A stretch of 64,000 nt of DNA from assembly GCA_002420005.1 (NCBI GenBank), contig DIHE01000020.1:560-64559 (forward strand). The letters are read 5' to 3'. Both the position numbers and the translations under genes were made by a program. The notes beneath the pieces are model-generated. The model searched no databases and was not told the origin of the DNA. It worked only from the letters and a program-made list of their open reading frames with translations. Shown here piece after piece: positions 41,936-50,723 of this stretch (its first letter is position 1; each line of letters opens with the position of its first letter). Source of the stretch: Holophagales bacterium UBA5704 (GTDB taxonomy: Bacteria > Acidobacteriota > Thermoanaerobaculia > Multivoradales > UBA5704).

Positions 41936-42103
41936 CTACTGCCGGTACACGGGAGCCTGGGAGGAACCCTTGACTAAGTTGATGACGTGATCGCAGTCGG
42001 CCTCGTTGTAGTAAGCCTCGCCCGACGCGATCGTCTCATTGTTGCCGCCGCTGAGGCGCCAACGCCAGTAGCCCTGGTTGTCTCGATACTTGGTGAAGTA
42101 CAT
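41936..42103 (-). CDS. YegP-like DUF1508 small protein
   Basis: The 55-residue protein is MYFTKYRDNQGYWRWRLSGG and onward, with NNETIASGEAYYNEADC. It has the fold and motif of single-copy DUF1508 repeats (YegP), beta-beta-alpha modules of unknown role. The start is well marked by AAAGGAGG seven bases upstream of the ATG at 42103. A possible longer start would lack a ribosome site. Confidence 0.8.
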   Translation of the reverse strand: MYFTKYRDNQGYWRWRLSGGNNETIASGEAYYNEADCDHVINLVKGSSQAPVYRQ

Positions 42104-42210
42104 GGTGGCCTCCTTTCGTTGTACTCGCTGCACGGAGGACCTTGACCGATGATCAGCGGGCAACTAGACTCACTGCCTCTTTACGATCCAGTCCGAAGTC
42201 GACCTGCTTC

Positions 42211-42248
42211 AAATAGCCACTCCGGGTGCCCTCCCGGGGTGGCTATTT
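42211..42248. terminator. Bidirectional-type terminator hairpin
   Basis: AAATAGCCAC (42211-42220) pairs with GTGGCTATTT (42239-42248), with an inner GC-rich stem CCGGG/CCCGG and a six-base loop. The A-start and T-end give an intrinsic terminator in both directions. It lies just past the end of the pectinesterase gene, which is read leftward into it. Confidence 0.75.
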
Positions 42249-42369
42249 CCGTTACCAGCTGGGGTGGAAAGCTACAGCAGGCCAACGGCGCAAGTCAAGC
42301 GCAAACATCCATGGGCGGTACCCACCTCGACGGCTGACCACAAGATGCAGTGGAGCGGTGTGATTCACC

Positions 42370-44163
42370 TCACACTGTAGGTGCCGTGCCATAAAGTAAT
42401 CCGCGTAGAGGACCGGTGCCGTCCCCGAGGTCCGCGTTCCAGGAGGGAGCTGGCGGCACGATCGTGTCAAGCTTCAGGTAACGCACCAGAGGGAGGTTGG
42501 CGCGCGCCATCTCGCGGGCGGCCAGCGCGGCGATCCGGCGGGCGCCCAGCTCGGAGAGGTGCGTGTCGTCATGGAGCCCGGCGGGGAGCTGCGGGTGCTC
42601 GCCGGGCTCAAAGTGGAGGAAGAGCGATTTCGATCCCTCCACGCCGGAGCTGCGCACCAGCACCCGCGTGGCGTCTTCCATTTCGAGCAACGGCACGCCT
42701 TCCGTGGCAGCGACCTCCCGCACCACGCGCGGATACTCGCCGTGGCTGTCGACGAACACGCCGTGCTTGTCGAACCGGCGTCTCACCATGGGAGTGGCCA
42801 GGATCGGGTGGCCGCCCCGGGCGCGTGTCTCGCGCACGAAGCTCTCCAGGTTGGCGCGAAACGCGCCCTCGGGCTCGGTGAAGCGTGTCGGGTCCGCCAC
42901 CTTCTCGTCGTTGTGGCCGAACTGGATCAGCACCCAGTCGCCCGGCGTGAGCGCTTCCAGGATCGCGTTCCAGCGGCCCTCGTCGCGAAAGGATTTCGTG
43001 CTGCGGCCGTTCACGGCCCGGTTCTCCACCCGGAGCGGCGGGAGAACCAGCTCGCGGAAGAGCTGTCCCCAGCCGCGCTCGGGGTGGGCGAGGTCCGGCT
43101 TGTCCGCCATCGTCGAATCGCCGACCAGGAACAGTGTCGGGCCGCGTGCCGGGGGAGGGACGGCGGCGGGTCGCTCGACCTGCGGAGGGTCGAAGGGAAC
43201 CGGCGCGGCCCGGGTCGGATCCCAACCCCCAAGGACCGCGACCGGCGTGATCCGTTCGGCCTCCGCGGCCGTCAGCTCCCGCGACCACGGCACGCGCGCG
43301 GTGCGATCGGCCCCCGGCCCCGTGTTGTGGAACTCGAAAAAGCGGCTGGTGCTCTCGCTCCAGGGCCGGTCCCAGTTGTGCCAGCCCGCGGGGTGGATGC
43401 CCGCGCCCAGCTCGCTCTCCAGAAAGATCGTCGCCGCATGGTCGCGCCACGGCCGGCCGAGGTAGACCTGCTCGCCCTCCGCGACGCGGACGCGGCTGCG
43501 GTGGAAGACGAACCCGTAGGCAGATTCAGGGGGCGTGGACGCCGCCGTCACGAAGCTGGAGGCGAGCGCATGGAGATCGCAGCCCTCGAACCAGGCCGTC
43601 GCGCCGCCGAACACGAAGTCCGTCGTGCCTTCGATGGAGCAGCCGGTGAAATAGTGCCGCCCGCGGTTGAGAAACACGGTGTCCTGGTGGCCCTGGAACC
43701 GGCAGTTGCGGAAGAGCACCCGGTCGCCATGGACCGCGACCGCAACGGCTTGCCCCACCGGGCCCGCGTCGTTGCGGATGGTCATGTTCTCGACCGTGAA
43801 GTCGTCGGCGTCGATATACAGAGTGGGCGTCCGGAAAGTCCCGATCGGCGCGCCGTCGAGCCCCTGCATGCCGGCGTGCAGCCCGTAGACGAGAACCGTG
43901 CTCTCGGGGTCCTCGCCGATGAGCTGGACATAGCGCTTCTCGCGCTGCGCGTAGACGACCTCCCGATACACGCCCCGCCGCACGAAGATCGTCGCAGGCC
44001 GCTCGGGCGTGCCCATCGCAATCCTGGCCATGGCCTCCTGGATGGTCGCGAACTGCCCGCTGCCGTCCTGGGCGACGACGGCGGTGGCGAGCCGGTGGTC
44101 CGTCTGCGCCACGGCGAGGGAGGCTGCGAGGGCCAGGCTGGCGAGGAGGGCGACGGGCTTCAT
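42370..44163 (-). CDS. Secreted fusion: pectinesterase + SGNH acetylesterase
   Basis: The 597-residue protein starts at the ATG at 44163 (an in-frame ATG at 44178 is possible) with a signal peptide that ends ASLAVAQ. Residues about 25-310 form a family CE8 pectinesterase beta-helix: AVAVAVHGDRVL, RFQGHQDTVFLNRG (first Asp), GTTDFVFGGATAWF (second Asp) and YLGRPWRDHA. Residues about 350-590 are an SGNH esterase of the rhamnogalacturonan acetylesterase type: FLVGDSTMADKPD (Ser), QFGHNDEKVADP and DDTHLSELGARR (Asp-His). It would remove methyl and acetyl groups from pectin in one protein. Confidence 0.88.
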   Translation of the reverse strand: MKPVALLASLALAASLAVAQTDHRLATAVVAQDGSGQFATIQEAMARIAMGTPERPATIFVRRGVYREVVYAQREKRYVQLIGEDPESTVLVYGLHAGMQGLDGAPIGTFRTPTLYIDADDFTVENMTIRNDAGPVGQAVAVAVHGDRVLFRNCRFQGHQDTVFLNRGRHYFTGCSIEGTTDFVFGGATAWFEGCDLHALASSFVTAASTPPESAYGFVFHRSRVRVAEGEQVYLGRPWRDHAATIFLESELGAGIHPAGWHNWDRPWSESTSRFFEFHNTGPGADRTARVPWSRELTAAEAERITPVAVLGGWDPTRAAPVPFDPPQVERPAAVPPPARGPTLFLVGDSTMADKPDLAHPERGWGQLFRELVLPPLRVENRAVNGRSTKSFRDEGRWNAILEALTPGDWVLIQFGHNDEKVADPTRFTEPEGAFRANLESFVRETRARGGHPILATPMVRRRFDKHGVFVDSHGEYPRVVREVAATEGVPLLEMEDATRVLVRSSGVEGSKSLFLHFEPGEHPQLPAGLHDDTHLSELGARRIAALAAREMARANLPLVRYLKLDTIVPPAPSWNADLGDGTGPLRGLLYGTAPTV

Positions 44164-44737
44164 GGGGGCCGGCGGCATGGGGTCAGACTTCGTGCTCTCA
44201 ACGCCGAAAGTCCTTCTCTCGGATCTGCTTTCGCCAAGAGTCCGAATCCTCAGGCTCGCGAGCGAGCTGTCCACGCAGGTGTCCGACGCGCTCTGCCAGC
44301 GGGCGCTCGGAGACGGCCTCGGCCAGGATCACATTGGCGTGGAGCCCGATCATGGCTTCAGCGCCGGCGGGGTCGAAATCCGGAGACACAGAGGGCTTGC
44401 GGCTGGTCAACATGCCAAACCCACTGGCCGGTACTTCGGCGGGCGAGCTGCCGTGCAGCGCCAGGAGGACTTCCTTCTTGACGTCTTCCCACGGAAGAGC
44501 TTCCCCGGGGTGCTCTTCGGCACGAGCCAGGTCTTTGCGAATGCGGCGGTGCCAGGCAGGCACAGGGAGCGGATGTGCCACGCCGGGGATGGTAGCACGG
44601 AGCGCTGCCCTCATCAGGAGGAGGACAAGGGGACTCGAACCTGTGGCCGATCCGGCGGAGGGTCGGAGTGGGTCGGAGTGAGCGCGCTTGAGAGCGCTTT
44701 GGAGCGCATGGTAGGCTGGCGTTCCGGAGGTTCTCAG
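44164..44737. other. Region with no confident gene between pectinesterase and DUF2442 genes
   Basis: This 574-bp stretch has only the weak candidate 44198-44581 on the minus strand. Short direct repeats of GTCGGAGTG occur at about 44655-44680. It marks the boundary between the pectin genes and the accessory island, so a promoter for the pectinesterase gene is likely to lie in its left part. I could not find a convincing one. Confidence 0.5.
44198..44581 (-). CDS. Hypothetical protein, antitoxin-like helix
   Basis: This weakly supported gene of 127 residues starts at a GTG (44581) that has a TACCAT box 7 bp upstream, the leaderless pattern seen at other genes here. The middle, RRIRKDLARAEEHPGEALPWEDVKKEVL, resembles small addiction-module antitoxins (RelB-like) with a PWEDV motif. 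The rest is unrecognised, and some codon use looks atypical. It may be a degenerate antitoxin. Confidence 0.3.
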   Translation of the reverse strand: MAHPLPVPAWHRRIRKDLARAEEHPGEALPWEDVKKEVLLALHGSSPAEVPASGFGMLTSRKPSVSPDFDPAGAEAMIGLHANVILAEAVSERPLAERVGHLRGQLAREPEDSDSWRKQIREKDFRR

Positions 44738-45022
44738 ATGCTTCGCCCACTTGAGGTCAGGCCACTTCCCAACTACAGGCTCTGGGTCCGTTTCCCCGAC
44801 GGTGTCGAGGGCGAGGTCGATCTGTCTCACCTCGCCGGGCGTGGAGTCTTCTCTTCCTGGAACGAACCTGGCGTGTTCCAACGGGCCTACATCGGCCGAT
44901 CCGGCGAGATCGCCTGGTCGGAAGAGATGGAGATCTGCTCGGACAACATCTACCTTCGGCTCACTGAAAAGTCCCCGGAGGCCGTGTTCTCGAATCTGGC
45001 GCGGGTAGCGGTCGGTGCCTGA
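44738..45022 (+). CDS. DUF2442 family protein, probable pair with DUF4160
   Basis: The 94-residue protein has a GGAGG ribosome site. It starts MLRPLEVRPLPNYRLWVRF and continues with DGVEGEVDLSHLAGRGVF and YIGRSGEIAWSEEMEICSD, the DUF2442 pattern. DUF2442 is a small beta-rich family often coupled to DUF4160, with a suspected toxin-antitoxin role. Its stop overlaps the DUF4160 start by 8 bp. Confidence 0.85.
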   Translation: MLRPLEVRPLPNYRLWVRFPDGVEGEVDLSHLAGRGVFSSWNEPGVFQRAYIGRSGEIAWSEEMEICSDNIYLRLTEKSPEAVFSNLARVAVGA

Positions 45023-45275
45023 GATCTGCCGCTTCTACGGAATCATCATCAAGATGTACTTTGATGATCACAATCCGCCTCACTTCCATGCGGAGTACGG
45101 CTCAGAAGAAGCTCTCATGGACATCAACTCGCTGGCTCTCATCGCCGGGCAGCTGTCTCCACGTGCTCTCGGCCTCGTTGCCGAGTGGGCATCGCTCCAT
45201 CAGGCGGAGCTGAAGGCCTGCTGGGAAAAGGCCAGGAGCCTCGAATCACTGGGCAAGATCGAACCTCTCCGGTAG
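45015..45275 (+). CDS. DUF4160 family protein
   Basis: The 86-residue protein matches DUF4160: MPEICRFYGIIIKMYFDDH, then NPPHFHAEYGSEEALMD, and a C-terminal LVAEWASLHQAELKACWEKA. The HFHAEYG segment is a family hallmark. It overlaps the DUF2442 gene, a translationally coupled pair that resembles type II toxin-antitoxin modules. Confidence 0.88.
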   Translation: MPEICRFYGIIIKMYFDDHNPPHFHAEYGSEEALMDINSLALIAGQLSPRALGLVAEWASLHQAELKACWEKARSLESLGKIEPLR

Positions 45276-45551
45276 GCGGCGCGAGACGCCAACGCTCCGT
45301 ACGACGGCCCCCTGAGCGCCGCGGCACGAGACAAGCCGGTACTCTGAAAGTGGGCCAGGAGCGGGGCATGAGTGGCGAGCAACTTAAGAAAGAAGCCCTA
45401 TACTTGGTGTGCTGGCAGGGCTGCTCCTGCATCTGCGCGTCAAGGTCGGCCGGATCGATTCGTGTCCGTTGGGAGGCACCAAGAATCTCAGGAAGCGCCA
45501 TAAGGGAAGATGACTCTGGACACGTGCTACACTCAAACGATAAGAAAGAAT

Positions 45552-47969
45552 ATGTTCGGCACCGTTGACGTCAAAACTAGACCCCTCCGGTTCGCCTATT
45601 TGGTTGACCCCAATAGCACCGTGCAGGTAAGAGAGGCAATCCGCCTAAGCTCAACCCTTTGGGGAGGAGCTTATTTTCCCATCATTCCTCTCTATACGAG
45701 GATGCCGGCGACGTGGCGGGGCAATCCACTCAAGGCGCCAGCGGCAAAGATTGTAATCCTCGGATATCTCGAAGCGTTCGATCCGGATGTCCTTGTGCAA
45801 TTCGCACGAGAAGTACCGAGCTTCGTTACTGACACCGGCATTAAAATCATAAAGCCGGAGGAGGTATGGAGTGTCTTGGACGAAGGGAAAACTCTCTCAC
45901 CGCATTACGGAATCGGCATCTTTGAGATCCTCAATGATGTTTTTGAAAAATACTTCAGGTACACACCGAGGTATCCGGTGCGTGTAGTTCTCCCCAAGAT
46001 CCCACAGACACTCTCCCTGTTTTGGGCGAGCTGGATTGGAGAGTTGCCCGCAAAGATAGCACCGCATCTTGAGAGAGACTTTTTTAAGCCTCTCGAGATC
46101 GAGAACCCGAAGTTCACGGTAGAAACCTTGAGAGATACTCTGGCCGATAACGTGCTCCTCCCGATGCGGCTAGCACAGTACGGTCTCGTTCACCGCTCAA
46201 GTCGCTGGCGGTCTCGCGGAGGAGCCGCCATCTATTATCTCGATTCCACGAAGGTTGAGGATATAGTAGATTTTTGGAATCTACGGGCACTTGGTGGACC
46301 TGTCATACCGATGCCCAAGCAGCTCCAAGCCGATCCACAACTCAAGGAAATCGTGGTGACTTTCTTGAAGCGTCATCGGCGTCCTTGGCCACACGATCCG
46401 AAGGTGTGTGACTTCACCCACTTCATTCGAGCGCGGAACTGTACGATGGAGGAAATGGAGGCGTACGCACGGACCCTAAAGATCGAGCGATCGCCTAATG
46501 ATCCTTCCAATGATCCCTTCTTCGGACTCCAGCATTGGTACCCGAGAGTGTGGGATGAGTGGGCGAGGGAGAAGGGCGGCGCCGTGCCGGATGATATATA
46601 CGGTGATGTTGAGGAGTCGATCGAGGTAAAAGAACTGGAGGTCCGCTTTAAGGCGCTACTGCCGAAGTTCGCCTACGAGCACAGCTACCACGGAGCGCCC
46701 CGGTGTGCCAACGAAATCGGGCTCCGCTTCTATGGCGCTGACCAGTATCTTGCCGAAGTTTTTCCGAAGGCATCGGGGAATAATCTCACTCGCGCTATCT
46801 CCGGCATTGGTTCATTCAGAGAGTGGCGAATCGACAGAAACGGCTTAGTGAAGTTCGCAGTGCACGACTTCAGTGAGACGAGGAACATCCCCACCGCTGA
46901 AAACGTCTTCTTTGCGTGGCTGACCGACCATGGATGGAAGCCGCAGTTGTCCCCCCCTGGGCTCCTGGCGAAGGAGATTTACAGAAGGCTCCAGGGAAAC
47001 CCGGCCATCCTGAAAAACGAGACTTTGCTTGGTCTGCTCGAACGCATGAATGGCGGAAAGGTAAAGAAGGAGGTAGGCGCTGCGGACGTTGAACAAGAAA
47101 GAGAGCTTTCAGTGGGCGAGGTGAAAAGAAGGCTAGAAGGGTCATCGGAGGGTAACAATCCGCACGACTACCTGATTTCAAGGGGTGTCTTCAAGCTCGG
47201 CGTGCGCGTGCAGTGCCCTCACTGCCTTAGAAACTCATGGTATTCTCTCGATGCACTAAATGATAGTCTTACGTGTCCGAAGTGTTTGAACTCGTATATG
47301 GCTATCGGCAACGTCAGCGCTCCTGATTGGAGCTACAAGACTGCCGGCCCATTCAGCATTCCGCGGTACGCAGAGGGAGCCTATACGGTGCTGCTGACGC
47401 TTGAATTCATTGGTGGCCAAGCGTCCACTATGCGCACCACTCCTGTCATGAGTTTCAAGGCGGAATCCCCAGGCAAGAAAGACATCGAGGCTGATGTTGC
47501 CATGTTATGGCAGGAGTCCATATTTGGAGAGCAGATCGATGGCCTTCTTTTTGGAGAGTGTAAGACTTACGGCGTATTCGAGGAGAAAGACTTCGCTCGG
47601 ATGCGCTATTTGGCGGAGATGTTCCCCGGAGCAATACTGGCCTTTAGTACGCTGCGGAAGGAATTTACTCCTAAAGAGATCGCGGGCATCACGCGCATCG
47701 CGAGGACTGGAAGGAAATATTGGAAGGCCGAACGGACAGTCAATCCCGTGTTGGTCCTTACGGGGGCGGAGCTTCTTAGTTGGGCCGGCCCTCCCCACTG
47801 TTGGAGATTGCTTCTTCAGGAGAAGTTTTCCCGTGTTAACTGCCTCTTAGACATATGTGATGCCACACAGCAGATCTATTTAGGCCTACCGTCGTGGCAA
47901 ACTGAGAGACACGAGAAATGGGAGAAAAGGCGCCAGAGGCGGCAGGCTAGGAAGCAACGGTCAGCCTAG
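45552..47969 (+). CDS. Large uncharacterised protein with zinc ribbon and PD-(D/E)xK-like nuclease domain
   Basis: The 805-residue protein starts at the ATG at 45552, downstream of an extended -10 (TGcTACACT, 45525-45533); an ATG at 45510 lies upstream of that box. The N-terminal 530 residues match no family I know. A zinc ribbon follows (C555-x2-C558-x16-C575-x2-C578), then FKAESPGKKDIEADVAML and LLFGECKTYGVFEEKDFARM with D648, E669 and K671. This looks like the acidic-ExK core of a restriction-like nuclease. It ends in a very basic tail. GC content near 50% contrasts with the neighbours and suggests transfer. Genes of this make-up are often defence systems. Confidence 0.75.
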   Translation: MFGTVDVKTRPLRFAYLVDPNSTVQVREAIRLSSTLWGGAYFPIIPLYTRMPATWRGNPLKAPAAKIVILGYLEAFDPDVLVQFAREVPSFVTDTGIKIIKPEEVWSVLDEGKTLSPHYGIGIFEILNDVFEKYFRYTPRYPVRVVLPKIPQTLSLFWASWIGELPAKIAPHLERDFFKPLEIENPKFTVETLRDTLADNVLLPMRLAQYGLVHRSSRWRSRGGAAIYYLDSTKVEDIVDFWNLRALGGPVIPMPKQLQADPQLKEIVVTFLKRHRRPWPHDPKVCDFTHFIRARNCTMEEMEAYARTLKIERSPNDPSNDPFFGLQHWYPRVWDEWAREKGGAVPDDIYGDVEESIEVKELEVRFKALLPKFAYEHSYHGAPRCANEIGLRFYGADQYLAEVFPKASGNNLTRAISGIGSFREWRIDRNGLVKFAVHDFSETRNIPTAENVFFAWLTDHGWKPQLSPPGLLAKEIYRRLQGNPAILKNETLLGLLERMNGGKVKKEVGAADVEQERELSVGEVKRRLEGSSEGNNPHDYLISRGVFKLGVRVQCPHCLRNSWYSLDALNDSLTCPKCLNSYMAIGNVSAPDWSYKTAGPFSIPRYAEGAYTVLLTLEFIGGQASTMRTTPVMSFKAESPGKKDIEADVAMLWQESIFGEQIDGLLFGECKTYGVFEEKDFARMRYLAEMFPGAILAFSTLRKEFTPKEIAGITRIARTGRKYWKAERTVNPVLVLTGAELLSWAGPPHCWRLLLQEKFSRVNCLLDICDATQQIYLGLPSWQTERHEKWEKRRQRRQARKQRSA

Positions 47970-48333
47970 ATTGTGAATCGCAGCGTTATAATCTCAGCTA
48001 TCCTTTCTCGCTCAACTCCGACCCAAGAAGAGAACTTGCGAGGACAATGAATTCGTTCGCTACAGTATCCGCTCCGCGTACGCCGTATGGTGCCCGTGGC
48101 GGGTGCCAGGTGAAAGAGCAGAAGTCATGCAAGGGCAACAACCGCTGTTCGCGGATTGAGGAGAAGGACCCGTATTCGGGGATATTCAGCTACGGCGTGC
48201 TTGCGCTGCCGCCGCACTTAGAGGCGGCACCTGGTGCGGCCCCCTTCGTCCAAGCGGCAACGAAGAGAGACAGAGAGACCGACCACGAACCGCCGACGGC
48301 GATACCATCTCACCCGCGAGCCCGGGCGCTTCT
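47970..48333. other. Intergenic region with no credible gene
   Basis: The only reading (48047-48430, plus) has no family resemblance and covers a repeat shared with 50991-51030. The repeat copy is at 48211-48240. I see no terminator or RNA here. Confidence 0.45.
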
Positions 48334-48573
48334 CTACCCCAAACCCGAAGTACTGCGCAACTTCATGGCCGCGCGGCTCAGCTCTTCGACTTCGACATCC
48401 GGCCAAAGACTGGCCTGCCACTTCGTATAGTCGAAGGTGGCCCGTGTCAGCAGGCTCACGAACCTCTCCGCCTCAACATCCCCAAGCGCCGCGATCAATG
48501 CCCGTACCCCCCGCACCTTCAACTCTTCGTCAGTCATCATGGCTCGGTACTCTTCACAGTATCTATCCATCAT
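48334..48573 (-). CDS. Small hypothetical protein
   Basis: The C-terminal part (EELKVRGVRALIAALGDVEA, RFVSLLTRATFDYTKWQASL and VEVEELSRAAMKLRS) looks like a known but unnamed small-protein family, with codon use that fits real coding. I place the start at the ATG at 48573 (79 residues). Other in-frame ATGs at 48570, 48540 and 48537 are possible, and none has a good ribosome site. It is helical and may be an antitoxin or a DNA-associated protein. It is transcribed divergently from the HTH-TPR gene. Confidence 0.5.
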   Translation of the reverse strand: MMDRYCEEYRAMMTDEELKVRGVRALIAALGDVEAERFVSLLTRATFDYTKWQASLWPDVEVEELSRAAMKLRSTSGLG

Positions 48574-48713
48574 CTCATAGATTACGCGGCCCCACCTCTT
48601 CCGTATAAGGCGAGGCCCGCGCTTCGCCGGCCGGTCCACCGTTTTTTCGTCTGTGCATGCGAACCCCGAACGGGTTCCCGATTCTTTGTCACGCCCCGCC
48701 GGTTTCGCGCACC

Positions 48714-48741
48714 TATACTGATGAAGCAACGTCATAGGAGG
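48714..48741 (+). promoter_or_regulatory. TATACT -10 box and strong ribosome site of the HTH-TPR gene
   Basis: TATACT (48714-48719) is followed by AGGAGG (48736-48741), eight bases before the GTG at 48750. This decides the non-ATG start. Confidence 0.5.
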
Positions 48742-48749
48742 AGTGCGCG

Positions 48750-50486
48750 GTGAGCAAGAAGAAGCATCGGCGGGCGCGGGGGAGCCTCGCGTTGACCTAT
48801 GGCCGGCTGGGGGAAGATCTCAGCCAGGGCGAGCTTTCCAGGCGGACGGGCATTCCCGACGTGTCCGCCCTGGAGACGAAACGGGAGCCGGATCGCAGGC
48901 TTCTGGAGAGGGCCTTCGTCGCAATGGACCGCGTGCCCGAGCAGGTCGACGTCGCCCTGTTCTGTGCCGATCTCCTGCGCCGGCCCGAGCCGTTCCCCCG
49001 CTCGCCCGTCGAGCCCACCCTGGAAGAGGCCCGGCTGATCCAGTCCGCGGCGGCGCTCGAAGCCGTGCCGGTGTTCGAGGTGACCCGCGAGCAGCTCACG
49101 CAGGTCCTGCGGGAGGCGAAGGCGGCGGAGGCCCGGCAGGAGGCGGAGGGGTTGTTCCAGGAGCTGATGCAGCGACTGCCCGAGGAACGGTGGCGGCTGG
49201 TCGAGACCACCGAGAGGTATCGCACCTGGGCGCTCTGCGAGCGGACGGCTTTCGCCAGCGTCAAAGTCGCCGCGCACGATGCCGATGCGGCGGTCGAGAT
49301 CGCGCGGCTGGCGGTGCGCATGGCGGAGCTGACGCCGGGGGATGCTGCGTGGCGCGCCCGGGTCGGCGGCCTCTGCTGGGGCCTGCTCGCCAATGCCCGC
49401 CGGGTGAAGGGGAATTTCCCGCTGGCGGACGAGGCTTTCGACCGCTCCGACGAGCTCTGGCTGGCCGGCGCGGTGGCCGATCCCGGGCTGATCCTCGACG
49501 GCACGCGGTTGCTCGATCTCAAGGCCTCGCTCCGGAGGCATCAAGGACGACCCGAGGAGTCGTTGAGCCTTCTCAAGCAGGCCTTGGCGGTGAGTGGCTC
49601 CGACGAGGTCACCATGCGGCTGCTCCTCAAGAAGGCGTTTACCTTGAAGGAGATGGGTTCCTGGCAGAAGGCGATCGCTGCGCTGGACGAGGCCCGCCCA
49701 CTGGTCGAAAGTCAGGGTGGGCTGCGGGACCGGTGTGTTCTCGAATTCAACCTCTGCTCGACGCTCACGGATGCAGGTCGCCATGGAGAAGCCGAGAAAC
49801 TCATCCCCACAGTGAGACGGCTGGCGATCGAGGCCGGTAATGGCCTGGACCTTCTGCGCTGCCGTTGGCTTCAGGGGAGACTTGAAATGGCTCAAGGCAA
49901 GCTGGGGGAGGCTGTGGCCGACCTGGAGGCGGTTGCCGGGGAGCTCGTAACACTGGCCATCGCCTTCGACGCCGCTCAGGCCTGCTTGGACCTTGCCCAG
50001 GTCTACCTGCGGCAGGCCCGGCCCGCCGAGGTCAAACGCCTTGCCAGTCAGATCGTTGCGGTCTTCAGGGCACAGCGGGTCCATCGAGAGGCGCTCGCGG
50101 CGGTGATTCTCTTCCAGGAGGCTGCTGAGCAGGACCGGGTCACGGTCGAGCTTGCCCAGAAGCTCTCTTCTTACCTGCGCCGGGCCCAGCATCAGCCGAG
50201 CCTGCGGTTTGAGCTGGACGGGCCGGACCTCTCCGGAGTCCAGAGGAGCCAGATCTCCACCTACGAGCTGGGAAAGCAGGTGCCGCGGCGGCGAACCCTG
50301 GAAAGGCTCTGCGCCGCCGTGGGCGTGGCCTGGGAGGAGGTGCAGAGGGTCCTGCCGTTGTTCCGCACGCTGGTACGCGCCGGGCGCCGCGGAGCCGGCC
50401 GGATGGCCCTCCGGGCCGAGGAGACCGGCCGGCTGGCGGAGGACCTCTTCCGCCTGGTGTCGTTGCGCTCAGCCGTTGCGGCGTGA
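48750..50486 (+). CDS. HTH-TPR-HTH regulator-like protein
   Basis: The 578-residue protein starts with GTG. Residues about 12-60 (LSQGELSRRTGIPDVSALE) look like an XRE-type HTH, and residues about 500-545 (GVQRSQISTYELGKQVPRRR) look like a second HTH. Between them (about 150-440) are helical tetratricopeptide-like repeats such as LRRHQGRPEESLSLLKQAL and AIAALDEARPLVESQ. Such proteins sense a peptide or partner through TPRs and regulate transcription. Two half-HTH segments at opposite ends are unusual. It ends overlapping the GNAT fragment on the other strand by 18 bp. Confidence 0.7.
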   Translation: MSKKKHRRARGSLALTYGRLGEDLSQGELSRRTGIPDVSALETKREPDRRLLERAFVAMDRVPEQVDVALFCADLLRRPEPFPRSPVEPTLEEARLIQSAAALEAVPVFEVTREQLTQVLREAKAAEARQEAEGLFQELMQRLPEERWRLVETTERYRTWALCERTAFASVKVAAHDADAAVEIARLAVRMAELTPGDAAWRARVGGLCWGLLANARRVKGNFPLADEAFDRSDELWLAGAVADPGLILDGTRLLDLKASLRRHQGRPEESLSLLKQALAVSGSDEVTMRLLLKKAFTLKEMGSWQKAIAALDEARPLVESQGGLRDRCVLEFNLCSTLTDAGRHGEAEKLIPTVRRLAIEAGNGLDLLRCRWLQGRLEMAQGKLGEAVADLEAVAGELVTLAIAFDAAQACLDLAQVYLRQARPAEVKRLASQIVAVFRAQRVHREALAAVILFQEAAEQDRVTVELAQKLSSYLRRAQHQPSLRFELDGPDLSGVQRSQISTYELGKQVPRRRTLERLCAAVGVAWEEVQRVLPLFRTLVRAGRRGAGRMALRAEETGRLAEDLFRLVSLRSAVAA

Positions 50487-50723
50487 AAGCGCCTCCTGGC
50501 GGTCGATGGCGTAGATCAGGAACGTCCGGCCGGACATCTGCGTTTCGCCTTGCAAGGTCTCGCCGAGGCGCTCGGCCACGCGGATCGACGGGGCATTCGC
50601 CGGGGCGATGAGGCTGATGACGCGCTCCTGGCCCAGCGTGGTGAACGCATGGTCGAGGGCGGCCGGGCGGCACACCGGATTTCGGGCGCTGTGGTCGCAG
50701 GGCACAGCCCGGACGGCGGCCAC
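50469..50723 (-). pseudogene. C-terminal fragment of a GNAT acetyltransferase
   Basis: The piece ALDHAFTTLGQERVISLI, ANAPSIRVAERLGETLQGET and the tail matches the acetyl-CoA-binding C-terminus of RimJ-type GNAT enzymes. The N-terminal substrate domain is missing and the upstream sequence is not coding. It is a truncated remnant. Confidence 0.65.

Noticed and set aside
45368..45568. Short plus-strand reading with several Cys upstream of the nuclease-like gene
   Set aside because: There is no family match, and it overlaps the promoter and start of the next gene in another frame.
48047..48430. 127-residue plus-strand reading with a GAGG upstream
   Set aside because: The sequence has no recognisable domain, crosses the repeat and is opposite a better candidate on the minus strand.
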